Source: Firmicutes bacterium UBA1191 | Lineage (GTDB): Bacteria > Bacillota > Clostridia > Peptostreptococcales > Anaerovoracaceae | Reading direction: 5' to 3' | Assembly: GCA_002310095.1 (NCBI GenBank) | Contig: DBYH01000011.1 | Location: forward strand, 1-13,271 | DNA length: 13,271 bases | Shown here: in pieces, positions 6,245-13,271 of the stretch | How the letters are laid out: each line of letters opens with the position of its first letter | Position numbering within the stretch: position 1 is the first letter of the stretch | The notes under the pieces: generated by a model | Told to the model about the DNA's origin: nothing | Database searches by the model: none | The model's input: only the letters and a program-made list of their open reading frames with translations | Made by a program: the position numbers and the translations under genes

Positions 6245-7432
6245 ATGGATGCTATTCTTTACGCGGAAATTTACTGTATATGCATTATCATCACATGCAT
6301 ACTGTTTTTCTGGAACAGAAGAAACGGTATGCAGTCTTTTGCTGAGCTCTGTTTATCCAGACTTCTGGCATGTTTCATCATAAACTTTTCCGCGAACTTT
6401 CTGTTCACTCTGTTTGACAGGATTCTTGATCTTGAAAACACTCTGGCATTATCATACGCGTTCAAAACCCTCTATCACATCACTCTGATTATTGGCGTGT
6501 TCATCTGGTGCGTCTACGCCGACGCCCAGATAAAAGGCGCTCATCCCGACAGCAAGAAAAGATTCTCCATGCTCATGTTGCCTGCGGCGGTTCCAATCGC
6601 TCTGGCTTTCATAAGTCTGTCTACGCACAAACTGTTCATCATTGACGCATCAAGCCACTATATCCGCGGTCCCTGGTTCCAGTTCGAAATGTTCTATCTG
6701 CTTGTTTTCTCAGTTCTGGCGGCAGTCAGACTGCTGCGCTACTGCAGGACCGAGTCCGAACCGCTTGCAAGATCACACCAGGCGATAACAGCGACCTTCC
6801 CTCTATGCGTCATGGCAAGCTGGGCGCTGTCATTTGTCGGAGAGGCCTTTCCTGTCATCTGTGTCGCCGTTATGGTCGAACTTCTGCTCCTGTTCCTCGG
6901 AACCATGATGCAGCAGATATCCATAGACAATCTGACTCAGGTAAACAACAGACAGAACCTGCTGGGATTCATGAATTACAAGCTGAAATACCATGAGCGG
7001 GATGTTTATCTCATGATGATGGATCTGGACTCTTTCAAATATATTAATGATAATTACGGACATGTTGAGGGCGACAACGCCCTTGTTCACGCCTCAGCGG
7101 CAATTAAAACCGCCTGCGGCAAATATATTCCGAGACCTTATATTGCCCGCTACGGCGGCGACGAGTTCATCGTGGTAATTGAAACTGATAACCCGAAGGA
7201 TGTCGAAATAATAACTGAATCCATACACAAAGCCCTCACTGGCTACGATGAAACCTCTCCTTACAGGCTGCGCATGAGTATTGGAACTGCGAAACTCATC
7301 GACGGCCAGACGCCTAAAGAACTGATTCACGAAGCGGACAAAATGTTGTATGATATAAAGAAGAAAAGAAAGACGGAGGACGAAGAGCCTCCGCGCAATG
7401 CAAATGGAACAGAAGAAAAAGAAGGATATTAA
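6245..7432 (+). CDS. Seven-span membrane diguanylate cyclase (GGDEF)
   Basis: This 395-residue protein is predicted to make cyclic-di-GMP from GTP at the inner face of the membrane. Seven hydrophobic segments (about 3-23, 36-58, 69-92, 106-126, 145-164, 182-200, 203-222) form an N-terminal sensor of unknown ligand. The GGDEF domain (about 225-375) has an intact signature RYGGDEF (302-308) and the nucleotide/metal region MMMDLDSFKYINDNYGH (257-273). The inhibitory I-site RxxD, expected five residues before GGDEF, reads IPRP (295-298), so classic product inhibition is predicted to be absent. The C-terminal tail is highly charged. An AGAGGG element (6229-6234) lies ten bases before the ATG. The 3' end overlaps the next gene by 35 bp. 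Confidence 0.9.
   Translation: MDAILYAEIYCICIIITCILFFWNRRNGMQSFAELCLSRLLACFIINFSANFLFTLFDRILDLENTLALSYAFKTLYHITLIIGVFIWCVYADAQIKGAHPDSKKRFSMLMLPAAVPIALAFISLSTHKLFIIDASSHYIRGPWFQFEMFYLLVFSVLAAVRLLRYCRTESEPLARSHQAITATFPLCVMASWALSFVGEAFPVICVAVMVELLLLFLGTMMQQISIDNLTQVNNRQNLLGFMNYKLKYHERDVYLMMMDLDSFKYINDNYGHVEGDNALVHASAAIKTACGKYIPRPYIARYGGDEFIVVIETDNPKDVEIITESIHKALTGYDETSPYRLRMSIGTAKLIDGQTPKELIHEADKMLYDIKKKRKTEDEEPPRNANGTEEKEGY
7374..7393 (+). other. Possible small hairpin ahead of the second GGDEF gene
   Basis: CGGAGG (7374-7379) can pair with CCTCCG (7388-7393) around an eight-base loop, just upstream of the ATG at 7398. The GGAGG half is the only strong ribosome-site-like sequence nearby but is 18 bases from that ATG. 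The hairpin could therefore mask it or bring the weaker loop element GAAGAG into play. It lies within coding sequence, so chance is a real alternative. Confidence 0.3.
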
Positions 7433-8768
7433 GATTGTCTATATATTCGTAGGCTTCACGATCCTGCTGGTTATCATTGCGCTCTTGCTGATAGTCGGCT
7501 CATCGCGCGTCGCGAATACTCTGACAAATATGCAGGAATCGACAGACGCGTATATCGTTGAGGAAAATTCCATCAGCCAGATGCGTGAAGTCTCTGATTA
7601 CCTGACCGAACAATGCCAGGCGTTCATAGCCACGGGAAAACTCGAAGAAGCTGAAGCGTATTTCCAGGAAGTAGATTTTGACAAGCGCCGTGAAGCGTCG
7701 CTTAAAGCAGTAGAGCCTTATGGAAAGGAACAGGCAATATACAAATCACTGAGTGAGGCTCTCCAGTCCTCGAATGAACTGGCCGATGTTGAGTGTCATG
7801 CCATGCGTCTTGCCGCGGAAGGATACGGTCTTGATCCCGCCGGCATATCTGAAGATCTTACACAGGTTAAACTGACGAATGAAGAGAAGCAGATGACGGC
7901 GCAGGAGAAACGGCAGAGGGCCCGTTCGATGGTGTTCGACGAGGATTATGAAAGCAAGAAGAGCGAAATCTGGAACAAGGTTTACGACAGCACTGAGCAG
8001 CTGATGAAGAACACAAGCGAATGCGAGCTCGAGTACTACGAGAGCGCGCGTAACCGTATAATACTTCAGAATGTGCTGCTTGGACTCCTGCTGGTCCTTG
8101 CGCTCCTGCTGCTGTACGTTGTTGCGAAACTAGTAATACTGCCTTTGCGCAGAAGCACGGATTTCATACGTAATCACGAGAGTCTTCCTGTCGAAGGCGC
8201 CTCGGAGTACGCGTATCTTGCCAGAGCTTACAATACGATGCTTGAGGCAACGCAGGAGCATCATGAAATCCTGTCCTATGAGGCAACTCATGACGAGATG
8301 ACAGACCTGTACAATCGTAAGTTCTTCGACATGAAACGCATGGAACTGGCTGATGAGGAAACGTCTCTGATGATTGTGGATGTGGATCACTTCAAGTCCA
8401 TAAATGATACATACGGCCATGAGACCGGCGACAAGGTGCTGCAGAAAGTAGCAAAAATCCTTGCTTCAAACTTCCGTTCCGAAGACTTCGTCTGCAGAAT
8501 CGGCGGAGATGAGTTCGCTGTGCTGATGGTGCAGATGCGTCCGGAGTTGAAATACATAGTTGAAGGAAAGATCGCCGACGTCAATGAGATGCTCAGGCAA
8601 AACGGCGACGGTCTGCCGGCAGTTACGCTCAGTATCGGTGTTGCCTTCAGTGAGAACTGTGATACCGAAAGCGAAAACGCGGACATCCCGGAAGTTCTGT
8701 TCAGAAACGCCGACCAGGCTCTTTACAAGGCAAAGGAGTCCGGTCGTGATGGATACGCCTTTTATTAA
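7398..8768 (+). CDS. Two-span sensor diguanylate cyclase (GGDEF) with intact I-site
   Basis: This 456-residue membrane cyclase has the layout: cytoplasmic lysine-rich start; membrane span at about 12-34; a mostly helical extracellular sensor region (35-220); a second span (222-247); a HAMP-like/helical linker (about 248-295); and a GGDEF domain (about 296-456). The domain shows THDEMTDLYNRKFF at entry, the metal/GTP site VDVDHFKSINDTYGH (327-341) and GGDEF at 369-373. An RxxD inhibitory site, RSED (360-363), is exactly five residues earlier. Activity with product feedback is expected. The gene starts inside the last 35 bp of the preceding cyclase gene; a second in-frame ATG at 7404 is an alternative start. 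The response-regulator gene follows 15 bp downstream, so the three are probably one transcript. Confidence 0.9.
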   Translation: MQMEQKKKKDIKIVYIFVGFTILLVIIALLLIVGSSRVANTLTNMQESTDAYIVEENSISQMREVSDYLTEQCQAFIATGKLEEAEAYFQEVDFDKRREASLKAVEPYGKEQAIYKSLSEALQSSNELADVECHAMRLAAEGYGLDPAGISEDLTQVKLTNEEKQMTAQEKRQRARSMVFDEDYESKKSEIWNKVYDSTEQLMKNTSECELEYYESARNRIILQNVLLGLLLVLALLLLYVVAKLVILPLRRSTDFIRNHESLPVEGASEYAYLARAYNTMLEATQEHHEILSYEATHDEMTDLYNRKFFDMKRMELADEETSLMIVDVDHFKSINDTYGHETGDKVLQKVAKILASNFRSEDFVCRIGGDEFAVLMVQMRPELKYIVEGKIADVNEMLRQNGDGLPAVTLSIGVAFSENCDTESENADIPEVLFRNADQALYKAKESGRDGYAFY

Positions 8769-8783
8769 GATGAGGTAAACACT

Positions 8784-10487
8784 ATGTTACAAAGTCATGT
8801 AAAATTTCACTCAATAGCCGGCAAGCGGCTTGTACTCATCGTCGATGACGAAGAGATCAACCGCGAAATGCTGAAGCACATAATCGAAAATGATTTCGAT
8901 TATATCATGGCGGAAAACGGACAGGAGGCTCTTGAGAAAATCAAAGAGTACGGTGAGACGCTGTCTCTGGTACTCCTTGATCTTAGGATGCCTGTTATGG
9001 ATGGTTTCGAAGTCATTCAATGGATGAAGGGCAGCGAATACTCAGAGATTCCTATAATAGTTCTGTCCTCCGATGCCGCGGCAGAAGTGGACAGCCTGCA
9101 GATAGGAGCTTCAGACTTCATAGTTAAGCCTTTCTCCTTCCCTCAGGCTATACTCACTAGGATGCAGAAGACAATCGAACTCTTCGAGGACCGGAGCATC
9201 ATCCAGTCCACGGAGCGTGAATATCTGACGGGACTTTTCAACAAAGAATACTTCTACCGCTACGCGGATCAGTATGATACATTCCACAAGGATCTAATCA
9301 TGGACGCGGTATTTATCGACATCAACCACTTCCACCTGATAAATGAACTCTACGGCAGGAAGGCCGGTGACGATGTGCTCATCCATCTGTCCGACTATCT
9401 TAAGGATCTGCGTGAGAAGACACACTGTATCGCAGGGCGTGTGGAGGCTGATAAATTCTTCGTCTATATCGAACACGGTAAAATCGACTATACATCTACA
9501 GTTGAGGAAATGAATACCCATTTCGATGACTTCCGTGATATACATGTGACGATACGCTGCGGCATCTACCAGAATGTAGACAAGGACTTCGACATTGAGA
9601 CCAGGTTCGACAGAGCCATCCAGGCAGCCAATACAATCAAGGGCAACTACTCCAGATCTCTCTCTTTCTATGATAATTCCGCATATCAGAAAAAGGTCTT
9701 TGAGGAGCGTCTGATCAACGAAATGGACGACGCCATGGCAAATCATCAGTTCTACCTGAACTTCCAGCCTAAGTACAACGTCCACAACGAGGAGCCTGTG
9801 CTCTCCAGTGCCGAGGTTCTGGTCAGATGGGATCATCCTGATCTGGGCAGAATAAGCCCGGGGCAGTTCATCCCGATCTTTGAGCATAACGGTCTGATTC
9901 AGAAGCTCGACTTCTACATTTGGGAGAGAGCTCTTGAATGCGCCGGTAAATGGAAGAAAGAGTACGGATTTGAGCTTCCGCTCTCCGTCAACGTCTCCAG
10001 AATGGATCTGTATAATTCCACCCTTCTGGACTTCATAGAAGAGAAACTCGCGTTACACGGCATCTCAAGGAGCAACCTGTATCTTGAGATAACCGAATCG
10101 GCCTACATGGACGATTCCGCGCAGCTCATAGAGATCATCAACCGCCTCAGGGCCGAGGGGTTCAAGATAGAGATTGACGACTTCGGCAGCGGTTACTCTT
10201 CACTGAACATGCTGGCCGATGTGCCTGTAGATGTAATAAAGCTGGATATGCGTTTTGTACAGAACCTTAAATCCAGCGAAAAACAGGAGACAATGATCAG
10301 ACTGATTATGGATATCGCCAAATACCTCAATATGGATGTTGTCGCTGAGGGCGTCGAAGAAAAGGCCCAGGTGGACTTCCTAAGATCAGTCGGGTGCGAT
10401 ATCATTCAGGGATACTATTTCTCCAAACCGCTTTCAGAAGAAGAATTCGTTGAACACGTACTAAACGCAACGGGAAAGGACAAATAA
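8784..10487 (+). CDS. Response regulator REC-GGDEF(degenerate)-EAL, cyclic-di-GMP phosphodiesterase
   Basis: This 567-residue protein has three domains. REC (about 15-130) has acidic residues Asp21/Asp22, phospho-acceptor Asp66 in LLDLRMP, a Ser at 95/96 and Lys115 in IVKPF. The GGDEF-like domain (about 140-298) has its signature replaced by EADKF (221-225), so it should not make c-di-GMP, although VFIDINHFHLINELYG (176-191) retains part of the GTP site. EAL (about 305-560) keeps the expected catalytic set: Glu344 in EVLVR, Asn403, Glu435, Asp465-Asp466 in DDFGSGYSSL, Lys486, Glu522 and Gln542. It should hydrolyse c-di-GMP to pGpG. Phosphorylation of REC probably controls that activity, with the degenerate GGDEF possibly acting as a GTP-sensing regulator as in other tandem proteins. 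GAGGT (8772-8776) precedes the ATG. The HPt gene follows immediately. Confidence 0.93.
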   Translation: MLQSHVKFHSIAGKRLVLIVDDEEINREMLKHIIENDFDYIMAENGQEALEKIKEYGETLSLVLLDLRMPVMDGFEVIQWMKGSEYSEIPIIVLSSDAAAEVDSLQIGASDFIVKPFSFPQAILTRMQKTIELFEDRSIIQSTEREYLTGLFNKEYFYRYADQYDTFHKDLIMDAVFIDINHFHLINELYGRKAGDDVLIHLSDYLKDLREKTHCIAGRVEADKFFVYIEHGKIDYTSTVEEMNTHFDDFRDIHVTIRCGIYQNVDKDFDIETRFDRAIQAANTIKGNYSRSLSFYDNSAYQKKVFEERLINEMDDAMANHQFYLNFQPKYNVHNEEPVLSSAEVLVRWDHPDLGRISPGQFIPIFEHNGLIQKLDFYIWERALECAGKWKKEYGFELPLSVNVSRMDLYNSTLLDFIEEKLALHGISRSNLYLEITESAYMDDSAQLIEIINRLRAEGFKIEIDDFGSGYSSLNMLADVPVDVIKLDMRFVQNLKSSEKQETMIRLIMDIAKYLNMDVVAEGVEEKAQVDFLRSVGCDIIQGYYFSKPLSEEEFVEHVLNATGKDK

Positions 10488-10823
10488 ATGCTTACAATAG
10501 ACAATCTCAAAGAACTCGGAGCCGATACGGCAAATGGCGTGATCCGCTGCGCAAACGACGAAGGCTTCTATCTCAAAATGGTGAACCTGTCACTGCAGGA
10601 CGCCAACTTCGATAAGCTGGGCGAATCAATCGAAAAAGGCGACCTTGACGCCGCCTTTGAATGCGCTCACGCCCTCAAGGGTGTCATGGGAAATGTGGGG
10701 CTGACAAACCTGTATGAACCTATCGCCGAGATGACCGAGGAACTCCGTGCCCGCAAGGACATCGACTATTCAGGATACATAAGTACAGTTTTTTCCGAAC
10801 TGGAAAAACTGCGCTCACTGTAA
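10488..10823 (+). CDS. Stand-alone histidine phosphotransfer (HPt) protein
   Basis: This small, all-helical 111-residue protein has an HPt signature: AHALKGVMGNVGL (60-72) with phospho-accepting His61 followed by the conserved LKG. A C-terminal helix follows (TEELRARKD onward). HPt proteins relay phosphoryl groups between a hybrid histidine kinase and a response-regulator aspartate. The natural partner is Asp66 of the REC-EAL protein encoded immediately upstream: the ATG directly abuts its stop codon, and AAAGGA (10475-10480) is the ribosome site. No histidine kinase gene occurs in the window. This is the last plus-strand gene and is followed by a strong terminator. Confidence 0.9.
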   Translation: MLTIDNLKELGADTANGVIRCANDEGFYLKMVNLSLQDANFDKLGESIEKGDLDAAFECAHALKGVMGNVGLTNLYEPIAEMTEELRARKDIDYSGYISTVFSELEKLRSL

Positions 10824-10862
10824 CAGCCATTTACGCAACAAACAACAAAAAACCAGACAATG

Positions 10863-10887
10863 AAAAAGGGGCTTTCGCCCCTTTTTT
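10863..10887. terminator. Bidirectional intrinsic terminator
   Basis: A ten-pair stem, AAAAAGGGGC (10863-10872) with GCCCCTTTTT (10877-10886), encloses a TTTC loop and ends in a T run. The A run on the other side gives a U tract for minus-strand transcripts too. It can therefore stop both the c-di-GMP operon and the converging surface-protein gene, whose stop codon is at 10911-10913. Confidence 0.92.
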
Positions 10888-10910
10888 CATTTAAGGTCTA
10901 TTATCTATGT

Positions 10911-13271
10911 TTAGAAAGAGGAGTTTAATTCTTCGTCGTCTTTTTCCTTTCTCTTCTCCGATACCACTGCTACTCCAACCTGTACCATCAGGATCGCTGC
11001 CATCAGGATCGTCCAGTTGTCCGTCAGGACCATCGGGTTGCTCATGTTCTCAGTGAGGAGGAACGCTATTACCGCTCCTGCCGCCGGGATCATGCTGAAC
11101 AGTCTTGCTGCTGTGTTCTGTCTGGTTTCGATGGTTTCACCTGTCTCTTCATCTTCTTCCTCTCTTCTGAAGAACATGCCTGCCATCAGAATCAGTGACA
11201 TTATCGCAGTTGCTATCGCGCAGAGCAGGTTGATCAGGGCCCAGGCTCCTTCAGCCGCCAGAGGCATTTCCTCGTCTGCTATGGTCATAGGAACCGCACT
11301 GTCTGAGATAACTTCTGACTTCGCGCTCTGTGCAGCCGGTGCAGCAGGCGTCGCTGCCACTACTGCTGATGAAGTGTTTTTGTCTTCATCCTTGTTCTCA
11401 TCGGCGGCGCCGGTTTCGTTTTCACTCCAGTCTACAACGATTGTTACATCATTTTCCGGCACAGTGTTTTCGTCTTCATCTTCGTCCTTGTTCTCGTCGA
11501 CAACTCCAGCTTTGCTTTCGCTCCAGCTTCCAACGACTGTTACATCATTTGCCGGCATTCTGTCTACTTCACCGTTCCATCCACTGAACTCGAATCCTGA
11601 GATGTCAGGGATGCTGCCTTCCGGAACTTCCTGCTCGTATTTGTAGATCGCCTTTGCAGGGAGCTGCTCGTCAGCGTTTGCTGGAACCAGTTCGCCTTCG
11701 TATGCGTAAGTTACTTCGTAAGTGTTGCGGCTGTAGTAGAACTTCAGAACGAGTCCTGCTTCTACGTCTGATTCAGTCAGAGTTCCTTCTACTTCTCTGT
11801 CAAGGCTGAATCCTTCGAATTCCTTTTCAGGCGCTTCTGCCTTCGATCCGATAACTGCTCCCTTGAAGGATTCCGTCTCATCCTCTGCCAGGTCGTATCC
11901 GCCGTCGAGATTCTCGAGATAGTATTCTGCAGTGTAGTCTGCTGCAAACTTCGCGTAGAGCTTGATGACTTTCTGATCTACCTTTTCTGATGTTACTGCA
12001 GGAAGCTCGTATTCAGTTCCCTCTGCAACTCTCTCTGCGTCTGCGTCATTTCCTTCATACCATCCGATGAACTCTGCTCCGTTCTGGACTTCCGCTGAAT
12101 CCGCCGCGTTGTATGCGTATGCGCTGACACTGCTGTCTGTAGTTTCTACTGACTTCAGCAGACCGTTGATGCCGTAGTACTCTACCGTTACTGAAGGCTG
12201 CCACATGGCGTGGATGTTGACCTCTGTTACAGTTCCTGACGGAAGTGAGTTGTCCACTGTGTACTTGAATGTGTCGCCAGGATCGTATGTGTTTCCGTTG
12301 TCGGGGTTTTTCCATTCTACGAACTTGTAGTGATCCTTTGCTTCCGGCTGCTTGAACTTGTGGGAGAATGTTGTGAATTCATCCTCGTTCTGCCATGATC
12401 CTGATCCGGTCGAAATATTGTCGATGTAACGGAACTTCAGTACCTGTGCCTTTGTCTGCTCGTATACCGGGCTGATGTTGTAAACCTTGTTGTTGGTTTC
12501 GCCTGTGTTCTTCACGCTGAGTGAAGTGAACTCATTGCCGTCTTCGTCAACCCAAGTGCCTGTGTATTTATATTTAACTCCTTTGCTGCTGAATGATTTT
12601 ACAGGAACCATGTTGTCCAGTTTCTTCTGGGTGAAGCTCCATCCGCTTCCGGATTTCAGTGTGTTCGAAAGCGTGCTGCTGGTTGCTTCTCCCTTTGCGT
12701 TGAGAATGTTATTGAAGTTGACCGTGACTACCATGTCTTCAACGGCAGTGTATACCGGCGTGTACGTCATTGTCGTATCGTCTGTCAGATCCGCTCCCTT
12801 GATCGAGATGCTGCTTACGAGATTGCCGCTGGAATTCTTCAGCTGACCTGTGAAAGTATATGTCACACTGTCGAGATATACGCTCTTCGTCTTTACCCAG
12901 CTGTTGATGTTTGTGGAAGTATAGTTCTTGCTTCCTCCTGCGGATACTGTTGCCGTCGCTGCTGTTACTGAGCTGTCTCCTGATGCAGTCTTGACATTGT
13001 TGAGAACGATCGTTACCTTATAGCTTGACTTTGCTGGCTTGTCCTGGACTGCTGTCTCTTCGCTCTTCGGCGCTGATGATTCGCTCTGCTGCTGGGCTGG
13101 CGCTTCGCTCTGCTGCGGCGCTGCTGCCTCGCTCTTCTGCTCTGGTGCCTCGGCCTGCTGCTGGGCAGGTGCCTCGGCCTGCTTCTCTGCAGGAGCGCTC
13201 TCTGCTGCCGGGCTCTCGGACTTCTCCGGAGCTGCTTCAGCCTGTGGCTTCTCTGCTTCCTTCTCCGCCGG
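10911..13271 (-). CDS. Large repeat-rich surface protein (SHIRT / InlB-type repeats, C-terminal membrane module), 5' end outside window
   Basis: The minus strand is open from the right edge to the stop at 10911-10913, giving 786 visible residues without signal peptide or start. An in-frame GTG at 12866 is internal and should not be taken as the start. In order: an Ala/Pro/Glu/Gln/Lys-rich stretch (about residues 1-80); two related Ig-like repeats of about 95 residues; two InlB/Listeria-Bacteroides-like repeats (FVEWKNPD, FIGWYEGN); a MucBP-like unit (YTAEYYLENLDGG); a SHIRT-like unit (YEVTYAYEGEL ... FSGWNGEVDRMPANDVTVVG); a duplicated 32-residue acidic block; a linker; and three hydrophobic segments at the C-terminus separated by charged loops. 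No LPXTG sorting signal is seen, so anchoring is probably by the C-terminal spans. The likely role is adhesion or a cell-wall stalk. The gene converges on the c-di-GMP operon. Confidence 0.85.
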   Translation of the reverse strand, partial: PAEKEAEKPQAEAAPEKSESPAAESAPAEKQAEAPAQQQAEAPEQKSEAAAPQQSEAPAQQQSESSAPKSEETAVQDKPAKSSYKVTIVLNNVKTASGDSSVTAATATVSAGGSKNYTSTNINSWVKTKSVYLDSVTYTFTGQLKNSSGNLVSSISIKGADLTDDTTMTYTPVYTAVEDMVVTVNFNNILNAKGEATSSTLSNTLKSGSGWSFTQKKLDNMVPVKSFSSKGVKYKYTGTWVDEDGNEFTSLSVKNTGETNNKVYNISPVYEQTKAQVLKFRYIDNISTGSGSWQNEDEFTTFSHKFKQPEAKDHYKFVEWKNPDNGNTYDPGDTFKYTVDNSLPSGTVTEVNIHAMWQPSVTVEYYGINGLLKSVETTDSSVSAYAYNAADSAEVQNGAEFIGWYEGNDADAERVAEGTEYELPAVTSEKVDQKVIKLYAKFAADYTAEYYLENLDGGYDLAEDETESFKGAVIGSKAEAPEKEFEGFSLDREVEGTLTESDVEAGLVLKFYYSRNTYEVTYAYEGELVPANADEQLPAKAIYKYEQEVPEGSIPDISGFEFSGWNGEVDRMPANDVTVVGSWSESKAGVVDENKDEDEDENTVPENDVTIVVDWSENETGAADENKDEDKNTSSAVVAATPAAPAAQSAKSEVISDSAVPMTIADEEMPLAAEGAWALINLLCAIATAIMSLILMAGMFFRREEEDEETGETIETRQNTAARLFSMIPAAGAVIAFLLTENMSNPMVLTDNWTILMAAILMVQVGVAVVSEKRKEKDDEELNSSF
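11373..11555 (-). repeat. Tandem 96-bp duplication inside the surface protein gene
   Basis: Two adjacent copies of a 32-codon unit start at 11555 and 11459 on the minus strand. The first reads PANDVTVVGSWSESKAG and continues VVDENKDEDEDENT. The second reads PENDVTIVVDWSENETG and continues AADENKDEDKNT. The unit joins the last strand of the SHIRT-like domain to an acidic spacer. The copies have diverged but stay in frame at exactly 96 bp, typical of slippage or recombination lengthening a stalk. Confidence 0.85.
12459..13022 (-). repeat. Two tandem Ig-like repeats of about 95 residues
   Basis: Copy 1 (13022-12732) and copy 2 (12731-about 12459) share a pattern: a V-T-V/I-x-(L/F)-N-N opening, then a V-x-Y-x-(F/Y)-T-G core, a GN followed by S-x-S-x-K, and closure at PVY. 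Conservation is at protein level only. They are probably beta-sandwich stalk modules; further copies could lie beyond the right edge. Confidence 0.7.
13038..13271 (-). repeat. Low-complexity Ala/Pro/Glu/Gln/Lys coding tract
   Basis: About 78 codons of the surface protein consist almost entirely of A, P, E, Q, K and S. Short motifs such as SEAPAQQQ, AEAPAQQQ and AEAPEQKSEAAAP recur imperfectly. This is likely an extended, unstructured spacer near the N-terminus or between folded domains; codon-level repetition makes it prone to length change. Confidence 0.8.

Noticed and set aside
9294..9887. Minus-strand 197-codon open frame within the REC-EAL gene
   Set aside because: It is fully contained in a gene with clear catalytic motifs and has no promoter or domain evidence of its own.
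11017..11646. Long plus-strand open frame opposite the surface protein gene
   Set aside because: It is a shadow caused by the codon bias of the minus-strand gene; the Ser/Ala-rich product has no recognisable domain and no ribosome site was found.
12864..12866. GTG as the start of the surface protein
   Set aside because: The same frame remains open for another 135 codons to the right edge with protein-like composition, including most of the first Ig-like repeat, so this GTG is internal.

Overview
The window looks like chromosomal DNA from an anaerobic Bacillota of class Clostridia (Lachnospiraceae or Family XIII/Anaerovoracaceae-like). This is inferred from strong AGGAGG-type ribosome binding sites, moderate G+C, tightly packed operons, a Clostridia-style type IV pilus gene set with a DUF4860-like protein, a SARP/BTAD regulator, and a surface protein with SHIRT/InlB-type repeats and a C-terminal membrane module. 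No rRNA, tRNA, CRISPR array, insertion sequence or phage gene was seen, and no gene-free stretch exceeds 300 bp.

Layout. (1) 1-134, minus strand: the first 44 codons of a sodium:solute symporter, driven by a perfect-consensus sigma-A promoter (177-205). (2) 252-1181, plus strand: a lipoprotein with a transglutaminase-like domain, behind an extended -10 promoter so close to the start codon that the mRNA may be almost leaderless. (3) 1233-4914: a compact pilus assembly operon with a PilC/GspF platform protein, four small single-span membrane proteins (pseudopilin-like, DUF4860-like, two more) and a PilT ATPase. Several of these genes are chained by 1-14 bp overlaps. PilB, the prepilin peptidase, PilM/N/O and a recognisable major pilin are absent from the window. 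(4) 4946-6172: a SARP/BTAD regulator with a catalytically dead GGDEF-like domain at its C-terminus. (5) 6245-10823: a cyclic-di-GMP cassette with a seven-span membrane GGDEF protein, a two-span sensor GGDEF protein with an intact I-site, a response regulator REC-GGDEF(degenerate)-EAL, and a stand-alone HPt protein. (6) 10863-10887: a strong bidirectional terminator. (7) 10911-13271, minus strand: a large repeat-rich surface protein, open to the right edge and therefore missing its N-terminus.

How they may work together (inference): pilus assembly/retraction parts, a transcription factor with a degenerate nucleotide-signalling domain, and two cyclases plus a phosphorelay-controlled phosphodiesterase lie in one direction with little intergenic space. 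This suggests a unit that couples environmental sensing, c-di-GMP level and pilus-based attachment. No histidine kinase is encoded here, so the kinase feeding the HPt and REC proteins must lie elsewhere. An 11-bp sequence repeated at 12-bp spacing just after the SARP gene (6175-6197) is the one obvious candidate regulatory site inside the locus, although it can also fold as a hairpin.
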